Origin: Eubacteriales bacterium
GTDB lineage: Bacteria; Bacillota; Clostridia; Oscillospirales; Acutalibacteraceae
Length of the DNA stretch: 7,446 nucleotides
Reading direction: 5' to 3'
Assembly (NCBI GenBank): GCA_030529125.1
Contig: JAUMXP010000080.1
Coordinates: 1 to 7,446 of the forward strand
Under the pieces are notes generated by a model. It was not told the origin of the DNA, did not search any database, and was given only the letters and a program-made list of their open reading frames with translations. Each line of letters opens with the position of its first letter. Position 1 is the first letter of the stretch. This document shows, one piece after another, positions 1-6,289 of the stretch. The position numbers and the translations under genes were made by a program.

Positions 1-3000
1 ACAAAAATGCAGTTCTTAAACGAGCAGGAATATCGCGATATGCGCGAAAAATATGAGGATGACTTCAAAGCAGGTATGGGTGCTGAAGCTATCAAAGAGC
101 TTTTACAGCAGATTGATCTTGAGACACTCGCTGTTGAGCTAAAAGAAGAGCTTGAAGGCGCTACAGGTCAGAAGAGAGTCAGACTCCAGAAACGTCTTGA
201 GGTTGTTGAGGCATTCCGTGTTTCTGGCAACCGTCCTGAGTGGATGATTTTAGACGTTGTTCCTGTTATTCCACCGGATATCAGACCTATGGTACAGCTT
301 GATGGTGGTCGTTTTGCAACATCTGACTTAAACGACCTTTATCGTAGAGTTATCAATAGAAATAATCGTCTTAAGAGACTTTTAGAGCTCGAAGCTCCTG
401 ACATCATTATCAGAAATGAGAAGAGAATGCTTCAGGAAGCAGTAGATGCTCTCATTGACAACGGCAGACGTGGCCGTCCTGTTACAGGTCCTAACAACAG
501 AGCACTCAAGTCTCTGTCAGATATGCTCAAGGGTAAGCAGGGTCGATTCCGTCAGAACCTCCTTGGTAAGCGTGTTGACTACTCAGGTCGTTCAGTTATC
601 GTTGTTGGTCCTGAACTTAAAATGTATCAGTGCGGTCTTCCTAAGGAGATGGCACTTGAGCTGTTCAAACCATTCGTTATGAAGCGCCTTGTTGAAACAA
701 AGGCAGTTCAGAATATCAAAGCAGCAAGAAAAGCTGTTGAGCGTGCTAAGCCTGAGGTTTGGGATGCACTCGAAGTTGTAATCAAGGGTCACCCAGTTCT
801 CCTCAACCGTGCTCCTACACTTCACCGTCTTGGTATCCAGGCGTTTGAACCTGTACTTGTAGAGGGTAGAGCGCTCAAGCTCCATCCACTCGTATGTACA
901 GCTTACAACGCTGACTTCGACGGCGACCAGATGGCTGTTCACGTTCCACTTTCTGCAGAAGCTCAGGCTGAGGCACGTTTCCTCATGCTAGCTGCAGGAA
1001 ACCTCTTAAAACCATCAGACGGACGTCCTGTTGCTGTTCCTACACAGGATATGATCCTCGGTTCATACTATCTGACTCTTGATAAAGATGGTGAGCCGGG
1101 CGAAGGCAAGGCGTTCAGAGATATTGATGAGGCTATGATGGCTTATCAGACAGGTGTAATTACACTACACTCAAAGATTAAAGTCAGAAGAACTATCACT
1201 GTACAGGGTGTTGAAAAGAGCGGTATAGTTGATACTACAGTAGGTAAGATTATTTTCAACCGCCCAATCCCTCAGGACCTCGGTTTTGTTGACAGAACTG
1301 ATCCTGCTAATATGTTCAAATTCGAGATTGACTTCTTAGTTGGTAAGAAACAGCTCGGTAAAATTATCGACGCTTGTATCAAGGTCCACGGCACAGAAGT
1401 TACTTCTGTTGTTCTTGATGAAGTCAAAGCTCAGGGTTATAAATACTCAACAAGAGGTGCTATCACAGTAGCTGTTTGTGATGCTAAGATCCCACCAGAA
1501 AAGAAGGAAATCATCGCTAAGGCTGAAGCTGACGTTGATGCTATCCGTGAAGAATACATGATGGGTCTTCGCTCAAACGAAGAGCGTTATGAAGAAGTAC
1601 TCAAGATCTGGGAGAAAGCTACTAACGATGTTACTTCAAAACTTCAGGGCAACCTCGATAGATACAATCCAATCTTCATGATGGCTGACTCTGGTGCTCG
1701 AGGCAGTATGTCTCAGATCCGTCAGCTCGCTGGTATGCGTGGTCTTATCGCGAATACATCAGGTAAGACAATCGAAATCCCAATTAGAGCTAACTACCGT
1801 GAAGGTCTTAACATCTTAGAATACTTTATTTCTTCTCGTGGTGCGCGTAAAGGTCTTGCCGATACAGCGCTCAGAACTGCTGACTCAGGTTACCTCACAC
1901 GTCGTCTTGTTGACGTATCTCAGGATGTTATTATCCGTGAGGATGACTGTGGTTCAACTGAGGGTCTTGAAGTATTTGATATCAAAGCAGGTAAGCAGAC
2001 AATCGAAGGCTTACACGAACGTCTTATCGGTCGTTACCTTGTTCACGACTTCACAGACGAAAACGGCAACGTGCTTGTATCAAAAGACACACTCATGGGC
2101 GATAAGGAAGCAGACATCATCTGTGGCAGTGGCGTTGAGAAGATTGAGATCCGCTCAATCTTAGGCTGTCACTCTAAGTATGGTGTATGTAAGAAGTGCT
2201 ACGGCTCTAACCTTGCTAACGGCCAGCCTGTTACAGTCGGTGAAGCAGTTGGTATTATTGCTGCTCAGTCTATCGGTGAGCCGGGTACTCAGCTTACAAT
2301 GAGAACCTTCCATACCGGTGGTGTTGCGTCAGCAGAAGATATCACACAGGGTCTTCCACGTGTTGAAGAACTCTTTGAATCACGTAAACCAAAGTCACTT
2401 GCTATCATCAGTGAAATCGACGGTGAAGTTCGTTTTGAAGATATCAAGAACAACCGTCACGCTGTTGTATACAATAAGGAAACTTCTGAAGAAAAGGCAT
2501 ATCTCATTCCATTCGGATTCAGAGTTGCTGTTACTGAGGGTCAGCAGATTAAGAAAGGTGATAAGATCACTGACGGTGCTGTTAACCCACACGATATCCT
2601 CGATATCCTCGGTGCTAAGGCTGTGCAGGACTACCTCATTTCTGAAGTACAGAGCACATACCGCTTACAGGGTGTTGATATCAACGATAAGCATATCGAA
2701 GTTATCGTCAGACAGATGCTCAAGAAGGTTAAGGTTGACGACGCAGGTTCAACTGACTTTATGCCTGGCCAGATGTATAACCGCAACGAAGTTATTCACG
2801 CTAACAAGCAGATCAGAAAACGCATCGAAGCAGGTGAAGAAGGTCTTCAGGAAGCATCATGGACACAGCTTCTGCTCGGTATCACTAAGGCTTCTCTTGC
2901 TACAGACAGCTTCCTGTCAGCTGCATCATTCCAGGAGACAACCAGAGTTCTTACTGATGCTGCTATCAAGGGTAAGGTTGACCCACTTATCGGTCTTAAG

Positions 3001-3114
3001 GAGAACGTTCTTATCGGTAAACTCGTTCCTGCTGGTACAGGTATGAGAAAATATAACAATGTTGAACTCGAGGAAAACTACATTCCTACAGCTCCAACAG
3101 CTCCGATTGAGTAA
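1..3114 (+). CDS. rpoC: DNA-directed RNA polymerase subunit beta' (5' end outside window)
   Basis: This is the largest catalytic subunit of RNA polymerase. The reading frame is open from base 1, so the gene begins upstream; about 1037 codons are present, and the missing part should hold the N-terminal zinc-binding region. Numbering from the first ATG (position 7), the catalytic NADFDGDQM motif lies at residues 301-309, with the Mg-binding aspartates at 303, 305 and 307. The bridge-helix region (SSRGARKGLADTALRTADSG) is intact. The trigger-loop region GEPGTQLTMRTFHTGG ends at residue 772. The second zinc site is complete, with Cys648, 721, 728 and 731. No large insertion like the one in proteobacterial beta' follows the trigger loop, which fits a Firmicute. 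Codon use is biased as in a highly expressed gene. It ends in TAA 18 bp before a strong terminator. rpoB is expected just upstream. The identification is essentially certain. Confidence 0.99.
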   Translation, partial: TKMQFLNEQEYRDMREKYEDDFKAGMGAEAIKELLQQIDLETLAVELKEELEGATGQKRVRLQKRLEVVEAFRVSGNRPEWMILDVVPVIPPDIRPMVQLDGGRFATSDLNDLYRRVINRNNRLKRLLELEAPDIIIRNEKRMLQEAVDALIDNGRRGRPVTGPNNRALKSLSDMLKGKQGRFRQNLLGKRVDYSGRSVIVVGPELKMYQCGLPKEMALELFKPFVMKRLVETKAVQNIKAARKAVERAKPEVWDALEVVIKGHPVLLNRAPTLHRLGIQAFEPVLVEGRALKLHPLVCTAYNADFDGDQMAVHVPLSAEAQAEARFLMLAAGNLLKPSDGRPVAVPTQDMILGSYYLTLDKDGEPGEGKAFRDIDEAMMAYQTGVITLHSKIKVRRTITVQGVEKSGIVDTTVGKIIFNRPIPQDLGFVDRTDPANMFKFEIDFLVGKKQLGKIIDACIKVHGTEVTSVVLDEVKAQGYKYSTRGAITVAVCDAKIPPEKKEIIAKAEADVDAIREEYMMGLRSNEERYEEVLKIWEKATNDVTSKLQGNLDRYNPIFMMADSGARGSMSQIRQLAGMRGLIANTSGKTIEIPIRANYREGLNILEYFISSRGARKGLADTALRTADSGYLTRRLVDVSQDVIIREDDCGSTEGLEVFDIKAGKQTIEGLHERLIGRYLVHDFTDENGNVLVSKDTLMGDKEADIICGSGVEKIEIRSILGCHSKYGVCKKCYGSNLANGQPVTVGEAVGIIAAQSIGEPGTQLTMRTFHTGGVASAEDITQGLPRVEELFESRKPKSLAIISEIDGEVRFEDIKNNRHAVVYNKETSEEKAYLIPFGFRVAVTEGQQIKKGDKITDGAVNPHDILDILGAKAVQDYLISEVQSTYRLQGVDINDKHIEVIVRQMLKKVKVDDAGSTDFMPGQMYNRNEVIHANKQIRKRIEAGEEGLQEASWTQLLLGITKASLATDSFLSAASFQETTRVLTDAAIKGKVDPLIGLKENVLIGKLVPAGTGMRKYNNVELEENYIPTAPTAPIE

Positions 3115-3131
3115 AGATTAATAAACAATTT

Positions 3132-3160
3132 AGGGAGAGCATAACGCTCTCCCTTTTTGT
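3132..3160 (+). terminator. rho-independent terminator of the rpoC operon
   Basis: A perfect 9-bp stem is formed by AGGGAGAGC (3132-3140) and GCTCTCCCT (3146-3154) with a 5-nt loop. A T-rich tract (TTTTGTTTG) follows. It lies 18 bp after the rpoC stop codon, so it should end the rpoBC transcript and insulate the accessory genes beyond it. Confidence 0.93.
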
Positions 3161-3180
3161 TTGTATAATAGTATAATAAT

Positions 3181-3212
3181 AAACGTCTCAGGGTGACACC
3201 TGAGCCGTTTTT
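3181..3212. terminator. second, probably bidirectional terminator (rpoC / xre)
   Basis: AAACG plus CTCAGG (3181-3192) pairs with CCTGAG plus CGTTT (3199-3210). There is one T-C mismatch and a 6-nt loop. TTTTT lies at the plus-strand 3' side and an AT-rich run on the other side. It sits between the rpoC terminator and the stop codon of the minus-strand xre gene, so it can back up the first terminator and also end xre transcription. The outer arm shares GAGCCGTTTTT with the terminator at 5010-5043. Confidence 0.8.
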
Positions 3213-3217
3213 GTGCG

Positions 3218-3427
3218 TTATAAAAGTTTAGGATTATTTGTGCGATATATCAGATAGTCTAAATTTGTTTTATAATAGTCAGCAAGCTTAATTAAAAGAT
3301 TAAGCGGTATTTCACGTTCGCCACGTTCGTATTTTGAGTATAAGGATTGGTCGCACATAAGAATTTTTGATATCTCCTTTTGCGTCAGGTCGTTATCCTC
3401 GCGCAAATCTTTGATTCGTAATTTCAT
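3218..3427 (-). CDS. small XRE-family helix-turn-helix repressor
   Basis: The protein has 69 residues and is almost entirely one Cro/C1-type HTH domain (about residues 3-62). The core reads LTQKEISKIL, then a recognition-helix segment DQSLYSKYERGER, then IPLNLLIKLADYY and LDYL, which matches the five-helix XRE fold. I chose the ATG at 3427 because MKLRIKDLR is the usual N-terminal pattern and GGTGATGG lies 2-9 nt upstream. In-frame ATGs at 3433 and 3460 are possible but add a non-homologous tail. The gene is divergent from the lipoprotein gene at 3539, with repeated GTCCTA elements between them, so it probably represses that promoter and perhaps its own. It has no extra sensor domain; the inducing signal is unknown. 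Confidence 0.88.
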   Translation of the reverse strand: MKLRIKDLREDNDLTQKEISKILMCDQSLYSKYERGEREIPLNLLIKLADYYKTNLDYLIYRTNNPKLL

Positions 3428-3443
3428 AACCATCACCAAATAA

Positions 3444-3449
3444 ATTATA
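3444..3449 (-). promoter_or_regulatory. possible -10 box of the xre gene
   Basis: The minus strand reads TATAAT here, a perfect -10 match, 17 nt upstream of the chosen xre start. No good -35 is present at normal spacing, and the predicted 5' leader would be only about 10 nt, so the promoter may need other contacts. The expected -35 position falls on the GTCCTA element at 3461-3470, which would allow autoregulation. Confidence 0.4.
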
Positions 3450-3460
3450 GAATAGTACAT

Positions 3461-3494
3461 ATAGTCCTATTGACATATAGGACAAATAGTCCTA
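3461..3494. promoter_or_regulatory. operator cluster: three GTCCTA elements between xre and lipoprotein gene
   Basis: ATAGTCCTA occurs at 3461-3469 and again at 3486-3494, in the same orientation and 25 bp apart. Between them lies an inverted copy, TAGGAC, at 3478-3483. This gives the palindrome TAGGAC-aaata-GTCCTA (3478-3494) and the outer inverted pair GTCCTAT/ATAGGAC (3464-3483, 6-bp spacer). The elements cover the -35, the spacer and the edge of the -10 of the lipoprotein promoter, which is ideal for repression. The presumed binder is the divergent XRE protein; this is inferred from position only. Confidence 0.72.
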
Positions 3495-3498
3495 AAAT
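3470..3498 (+). promoter_or_regulatory. sigma-A type promoter of the Cys/His-repeat lipoprotein gene
   Basis: The perfect -35 TTGACA (3470-3475) is separated by exactly 17 bp from TAAAAT (3493-3498), a 5-of-6 match to the -10 consensus. Transcription would begin near 3505, giving a 5' leader of about 34 nt. The GTCCTA operator elements overlap it, so it is likely strong but repressed. Confidence 0.82.
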
Positions 3499-3538
3499 AG
3501 TGTTAATAATACTATTATTTATGGGGTGTGATATATTT

Positions 3539-4687
3539 ATGAAAAGGATAATTGCTGTATTATTAGTAATGACTACAGTTTTTTTGTTAGCTGCTTGTTC
3601 ATGTGAGCATAGTTGGAAAGATGCTACTTGTACAGATCCTAAAACGTGTACTCAATGTGGTATTAGTGAAGGAAAAGCGTTGGGGCACTATTATTATCCT
3701 GCAACATGCACTAAAGCAGAGACCTGTTCACGCTGTGGTTATGAAAATGGTGTGCCAAAGGAACATGTTTTTGTAGATGCCTCATGTACACAATCATCTT
3801 ATTGTGAAACCTGTGACAAAACGAAAGGCGAACCATTAGGACATGATTATGTTGATAATGTTTGTACTAGATGTGAAGATGTTATTATGTTAAGTGAATC
3901 ATGTGATATGGTTTTGGTAAGTGGTTCGGAAAGTAATGGCGATTTTTATGAATTAGTTGCTAATGAAAGTGAATCGTATGAAGGGGTACGTCTTGAAATA
4001 GGTGTTATAAAAAATAATGAATGGTTATTGGAGTTAACAACAGATATGCCATTCGTTGATAAAGATGGTAATATATATGGTAAGAAAACTACATCGATTT
4101 ATGAAAATAATAATCTAAAGTTTTTTTATTTAGGTAATGGATGTTTTTTGTGTGAAAGTTATATGGAGAACATGATTTATAATTGTGAAACCCAACAGTA
4201 TTTTGAAAAGAAATTTGAAAACAAGTATGATCATGTGTGTATTACATATAATTGTCTAACAAATTTTTATGGTACAGAGCCTAATTATAGCTCTATACAT
4301 ATGATAAGTAAGGATAACAGTCGTGTTATTACCGATTTTATTAATTACGGGAAAACTGCTGATATAGAAATACTAGATACTAATAAAATGAAGAGTAGTA
4401 CAATTAGAATAGATACACCAGAAGATTGGATAAACATTGGATATGTTTATCCGATATCTAATGGAATTTTTGCAGTTGCAAATGAAGATGCAAAACATAA
4501 TAAGATTGCTTTCTTCAATATAAATGGTGAGCAAATAATTAAAAATAAATATAGTCTTAATACAACAGATCAAAATATTTGTTTTAATAATGGCAAGTGT
4601 AGTTTTGATATTTTAAATGAGAATAATAAACCATATTCAATATCCATAGACAGAACTGGAAGGGTGCTTTCATCAACCGAGATTTAG
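3539..4687 (+). CDS. predicted lipoprotein with N-terminal Cys/His 26-residue repeats, function unknown
   Basis: The protein has 382 residues. The ATG at 3539 is preferred over earlier in-frame starts because GGGGTG lies 10 nt upstream and the protein then opens with a textbook lipoprotein signal: MKR, a hydrophobic stretch, and lipobox LAAC with the lipidated Cys at residue 20. The mature N-terminus (24-112) carries a tandem motif of exact 26-residue period with conserved Cys and His. From about residue 115 the sequence is polar, acidic and probably beta-rich. Segments such as IAFFNINGEQII and SISIDRTGRVL faintly recall WG/propeller-like repeats, but this is weak. It should be anchored on the outer face of the membrane. 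The gene is visibly A+T-richer than rpoC and rpsL, with many ATA, TTA and AAT codons, which suggests acquisition by transfer. It is likely controlled by the divergent XRE protein. No clear terminator follows it directly. Product class is fairly sure; function is unknown. Confidence 0.88.
   Translation: MKRIIAVLLVMTTVFLLAACSCEHSWKDATCTDPKTCTQCGISEGKALGHYYYPATCTKAETCSRCGYENGVPKEHVFVDASCTQSSYCETCDKTKGEPLGHDYVDNVCTRCEDVIMLSESCDMVLVSGSESNGDFYELVANESESYEGVRLEIGVIKNNEWLLELTTDMPFVDKDGNIYGKKTTSIYENNNLKFFYLGNGCFLCESYMENMIYNCETQQYFEKKFENKYDHVCITYNCLTNFYGTEPNYSSIHMISKDNSRVITDFINYGKTADIEILDTNKMKSSTIRIDTPEDWINIGYVYPISNGIFAVANEDAKHNKIAFFNINGEQIIKNKYSLNTTDQNICFNNGKCSFDILNENNKPYSISIDRTGRVLSSTEI
3608..3880 (+). 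repeat. in-protein tandem repeat, 26-residue period (C-x5-C-x2-C ... H)
   Basis: His24, 50, 76 and 102, Cys31, 57, 83 and 109, Cys37, 63 and 89, and Cys40, 66 and 92 of the lipoprotein are all spaced by exactly 26 residues. The last unit is cut short (Cys109, Cys112). The consensus unit is H-x6-C-x5-C-x2-C-x9-H, often with LGH at the end. The DNA copies are diverged, so the repeat is old or under protein-level selection. Similar TC...C..CG...LGH units occur in other secreted Firmicute proteins; metal binding is plausible but unproven. Confidence 0.85.
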
Positions 4688-4710
4688 TTTTTGACTATAT
4701 TGAATTCTTT

Positions 4711-4832
4711 CTAGCACTTCGCCACGTGTTTGCACAGCAAATGAACGAAGTCGTCAGGCAGAGAACATAACCGCTTGAGATCAAATATCGGGCTTTAGAT
4801 TTTGATGCAGGTGGTTTTACGGATTTGGTAGT
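4711..4832 (-). pseudogene. decayed remnant of a flavoprotein-rubredoxin C-terminus
   Basis: Bases 4725-4761 align without gaps to 5583-5619 in the intact rubredoxin gene, with 32 of 37 identical, including 14 in a row. After a 13-bp deletion the match resumes at TAACCGC (4768 vs 5639) and at CTTTAGAT (4793 vs 5664), and fades near 4832. On the minus strand the remnant reads KPPASKSK (intact copy KPKPAKKSK) and LPDDFVHLLCKH (intact copy LPNDFVCPLCKH), then TAG at 4713-4711. The 13-bp loss breaks the frame between these blocks. Three of the four iron-ligand cysteines are gone; only the last remains. No flavin reductase domain lies upstream. It is a relic of a duplicated or related gene and cannot make a working rubredoxin. 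Confidence 0.78.
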
Positions 4833-4838
4833 ACACGG

Positions 4839-4902
4839 AATTATGGGTGGTGCCTGGCTTGCTCATAATATCGACAAGCTTTGGAAAAACAAAGAATCAT
4901 AA
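4839..4902 (+). other. possible 3' fragment of an unidentified gene
   Basis: One plus-strand frame, open from 4771 to TAA at 4900-4902, ends in a protein-like stretch, HGIMGGAWLAHNIDKLW, then KNKES. Upstream of about 4838 the same bases are explained by the minus-strand rubredoxin remnant, so only the last 20 or so codons could be original. There is no ribosome binding site or start of its own. I do not recognise the protein. It may be the tail of a deleted gene or a chance open frame. Confidence 0.25.
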
Positions 4903-4931
4903 GAAGCCTTGATGAGAACTGTAAGGCTTCT
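4902..4931. repeat. 9-bp inverted repeat after the gene fragment
   Basis: AGAAGCCTT (4902-4910) pairs perfectly with AAGGCTTCT (4923-4931) across a 12-nt loop, beginning on the last base of the TAA at 4900-4902. No T-tract follows on the plus strand, so it may be a decayed terminator. Otherwise, the stretch 4688-5068 holds only the rubredoxin remnant, the possible fragment and the terminator at 5010; I see no intact gene, RNA or mobile element in it. Confidence 0.5.
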
Positions 4932-5009
4932 CAGTACACACGAAGAGGTTATCGTTTTGTTAGGTCATCTGCTTGCGATTTCAAATAAGTGAAATTTATA
5001 GATATATGC

Positions 5010-5044
5010 AAAAACGGCTCAAGCATTAGCTCGAGCCGTTTTTA
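5010..5044. terminator. bidirectional terminator of the minus-strand lipoprotein gene
   Basis: AAAAACGGCTC (5010-5020) pairs with GAGCCGTTTTT (5033-5043). After one A-C mismatch, AGC pairs with GCT around an ATTA loop. Both ends carry an A/T run, so it can act in both directions. On the minus strand it lies 26 bp after the stop codon of the lipoprotein gene at 5069. The first 12 bases are identical to the minus-strand arm of the hairpin at 3181-3212. Confidence 0.88.
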
Positions 5045-5068
5045 TATACATATTAGATGTTTAGTGAT

Positions 5069-5530
5069 TTAGCCTGGACACTGTGCAGTATATGTTTTTC
5101 CGTTTGTCATATGTATGACCATAGTTGCTGATATACTGTTATTAGTTTCTAAAACTATGTCGCCATCTATAGTATATTTACCGCTTAATTCATTGTTTTC
5201 AAAACTATGGGTTTCATTACCATCGTTACAAGTGATTTCTACTCTATCAAATATTGGAGAGTTGTTAATTGTATATGATAAATTGCTTAATGCAACATAT
5301 TTTAGCCCATCTCCGCCTTGATAGAAGGTATAGTTAAGAGTAAGAGAAGCAGAACCTTCTGTTCCAGCGTCAACCAGATGTATAGAGTCAGAGATTGACT
5401 GACTTCCAATTTGAGTGTAGTTTATATCAGCTTCTGTATTAGAGCTTTTGCCACATGAAATCAAACAAAATACAACTGTGAGAATCAATAATAAACATAT
5501 AATTCTTTTAAAGAAATAAAACTTTGTCAT
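5069..5530 (-). CDS. small predicted lipoprotein, function unknown
   Basis: The protein has 153 residues. A basic N-terminus (KR at residues 8-9), a hydrophobic core and the lipobox LISC with Cys26 mark a type II signal peptide. The mature part of about 127 residues is rich in Ser, Thr, Asn and Asp and alternates polar and hydrophobic residues, which suggests a beta-sandwich-like domain. It has two Cys (in EITCNDGN and near the C-terminus, AQCPG) that could form a disulfide. GGAAGG lies 5 nt before the ATG. It begins 23 bp after the flavoprotein stop codon on the same strand, with no terminator between, so both are probably one transcript ending at 5010-5043. I do not recognise a family. It is A+T-richer than the ribosomal genes. 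A functional link to the flavoprotein is not evident from sequence. Confidence 0.85.
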   Translation of the reverse strand: MTKFYFFKRIICLLLILTVVFCLISCGKSSNTEADINYTQIGSQSISDSIHLVDAGTEGSASLTLNYTFYQGGDGLKYVALSNLSYTINNSPIFDRVEITCNDGNETHSFENNELSGKYTIDGDIVLETNNSISATMVIHMTNGKTYTAQCPG

Positions 5531-5553
5531 AATTACCTTCCTTTGCAGTACTG

Positions 5554-6165
5554 TTAATCTATCTTTTCAAAAACGTCTACACCGTGTTTGCACAGCGGAC
5601 AAACGAAGTCGTTAGGCAGTTCATCGCCTTCATATACGTAACCGCAGATGGTACAAACGTAGCCTTTAGATTTTTTTGCAGGCTTTGGCTTTACATTTTT
5701 GTGGTAGTAGGTGTATGTCATTGTAGGTTTGTCTGATAAAACCTTAGCTTCTGTTACTTCACAGATGAACATAGTGTGGGTGTCTAAGTCGACTTCCTGT
5801 TCAACTTTTAAAGAAAAGAAGGAGTTTGAGTAGTCAGGTACAATAACAAGACCGTTTTCTGAGTGTGGCACATTCTGGGAGACAAATTTATCAGTATCTC
5901 TGCCACTTTGGAAACCAAAATATTCAAAAATAGCAAACGGGGTATCCTCAGTCAGACAGTTGACATTCATCACACCGGTGTTTTTGATCATATCGTGTGT
6001 CAGGTTTTGTTTATTGACGGTTACTGCTACTCTGAGCTTTTTATCTGTAAGCTGGGTTACAGTGTTTACGATGCAGGCGTTGTCTTTATCGTTTTCTCTT
6101 GCGGTAAGCACATACAATCCGTAACCAATATTGAATAATGCAGTAGCGTTTATTTTGTCGCTCAT
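5554..6165 (-). CDS. hrb: flavin reductase-rubredoxin fusion (high-molecular-weight rubredoxin-like)
   Basis: The protein has 203 residues. Residues 1-155 match the FMN-binding split-barrel flavin reductase family, including NACIVNTVTQLT near the start and GFQSGRDTDKF at 84-94. After a short Lys/Pro linker, residues 168-201 form a compact rubredoxin domain with the iron ligands Cys171, 174, 189 and 192. Only 14 residues lie between the two CxxC pairs, as in the short rubredoxin domains of rubrerythrin and Hrb. In Moorella, Hrb carries electrons from an NADH:rubredoxin reductase to the flavodiiron protein FprA for oxygen or NO reduction; a similar cytoplasmic role is inferred here, though neither partner is in the window. 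AAGGAGG lies 7 nt before the ATG. The gene heads an operon with the lipoprotein at 5069-5530 and has its own promoter at 6195-6223. A decayed copy of its 3' part lies at 4711-4832. Confidence 0.93.
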   Translation of the reverse strand: MSDKINATALFNIGYGLYVLTARENDKDNACIVNTVTQLTDKKLRVAVTVNKQNLTHDMIKNTGVMNVNCLTEDTPFAIFEYFGFQSGRDTDKFVSQNVPHSENGLVIVPDYSNSFFSLKVEQEVDLDTHTMFICEVTEAKVLSDKPTMTYTYYHKNVKPKPAKKSKGYVCTICGYVYEGDELPNDFVCPLCKHGVDVFEKID

Positions 6166-6194
6166 GCTTATGCCTCCTTAAAGTTGCTATATTA

Positions 6195-6223
6195 ATTGTA
6201 TATAATATTCTACCTTTAGTCAA
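6195..6223 (-). promoter_or_regulatory. promoter of the flavoprotein-lipoprotein operon
   Basis: On the minus strand, TTGACT (6223-6218) and TACAAT (6200-6195) are separated by exactly 17 bp, each a 5-of-6 match. The start would be near 6188, giving a leader of about 23 nt that contains the ribosome binding site. It is divergent from the rpsL promoter; the two -35 boxes are about 32 bp apart. Confidence 0.8.
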
Positions 6224-6255
6224 TATTATTATGCCATAAAAAGTGGCTTAAATGC

Positions 6256-6285
6256 TTGACAAAACAACTCTCTTTGTGGTATCAT
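6256..6285 (+). promoter_or_regulatory. promoter of the str (rpsL-rpsG) operon
   Basis: The perfect -35 TTGACA (6256-6261), an 18-bp spacer, and TATCAT (6280-6285) preceded by TGG form a strong promoter with an extended -10. An A-rich tract lies upstream (6238-6242). Transcription would start near 6291, about 200 nt before rpsL, right at the first arm of the leader structure. Confidence 0.85.
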
Positions 6286-6289
6286 CGAT

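Noticed and set aside
592..942. Open frame on the minus strand inside rpoC, and similar out-of-frame open frames within rpoC, rpsL and the accessory genes.
   Set aside because: They are antisense or shifted shadows of conserved coding sequence, with no ribosome binding sites or recognisable domains.
3470..3538. An in-frame TTG at 3470 extends the lipoprotein reading frame by 23 codons.
   Set aside because: That TTG is the first part of the TTGACA -35 box, there is no ribosome binding site before it, and the extension would bury the lipoprotein signal peptide.
4691..4720. TTGACT after the lipoprotein stop codon as a promoter.
   Set aside because: The sequence 17 bp downstream (GCACTT) does not resemble a -10 box and no intact gene follows.
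3115..6255. Mobile element or CRISPR in the accessory block.
   Set aside because: No transposase, integrase, terminal inverted repeats, tRNA end or regularly spaced repeats were found; only the shared terminator arms hint at recombination.
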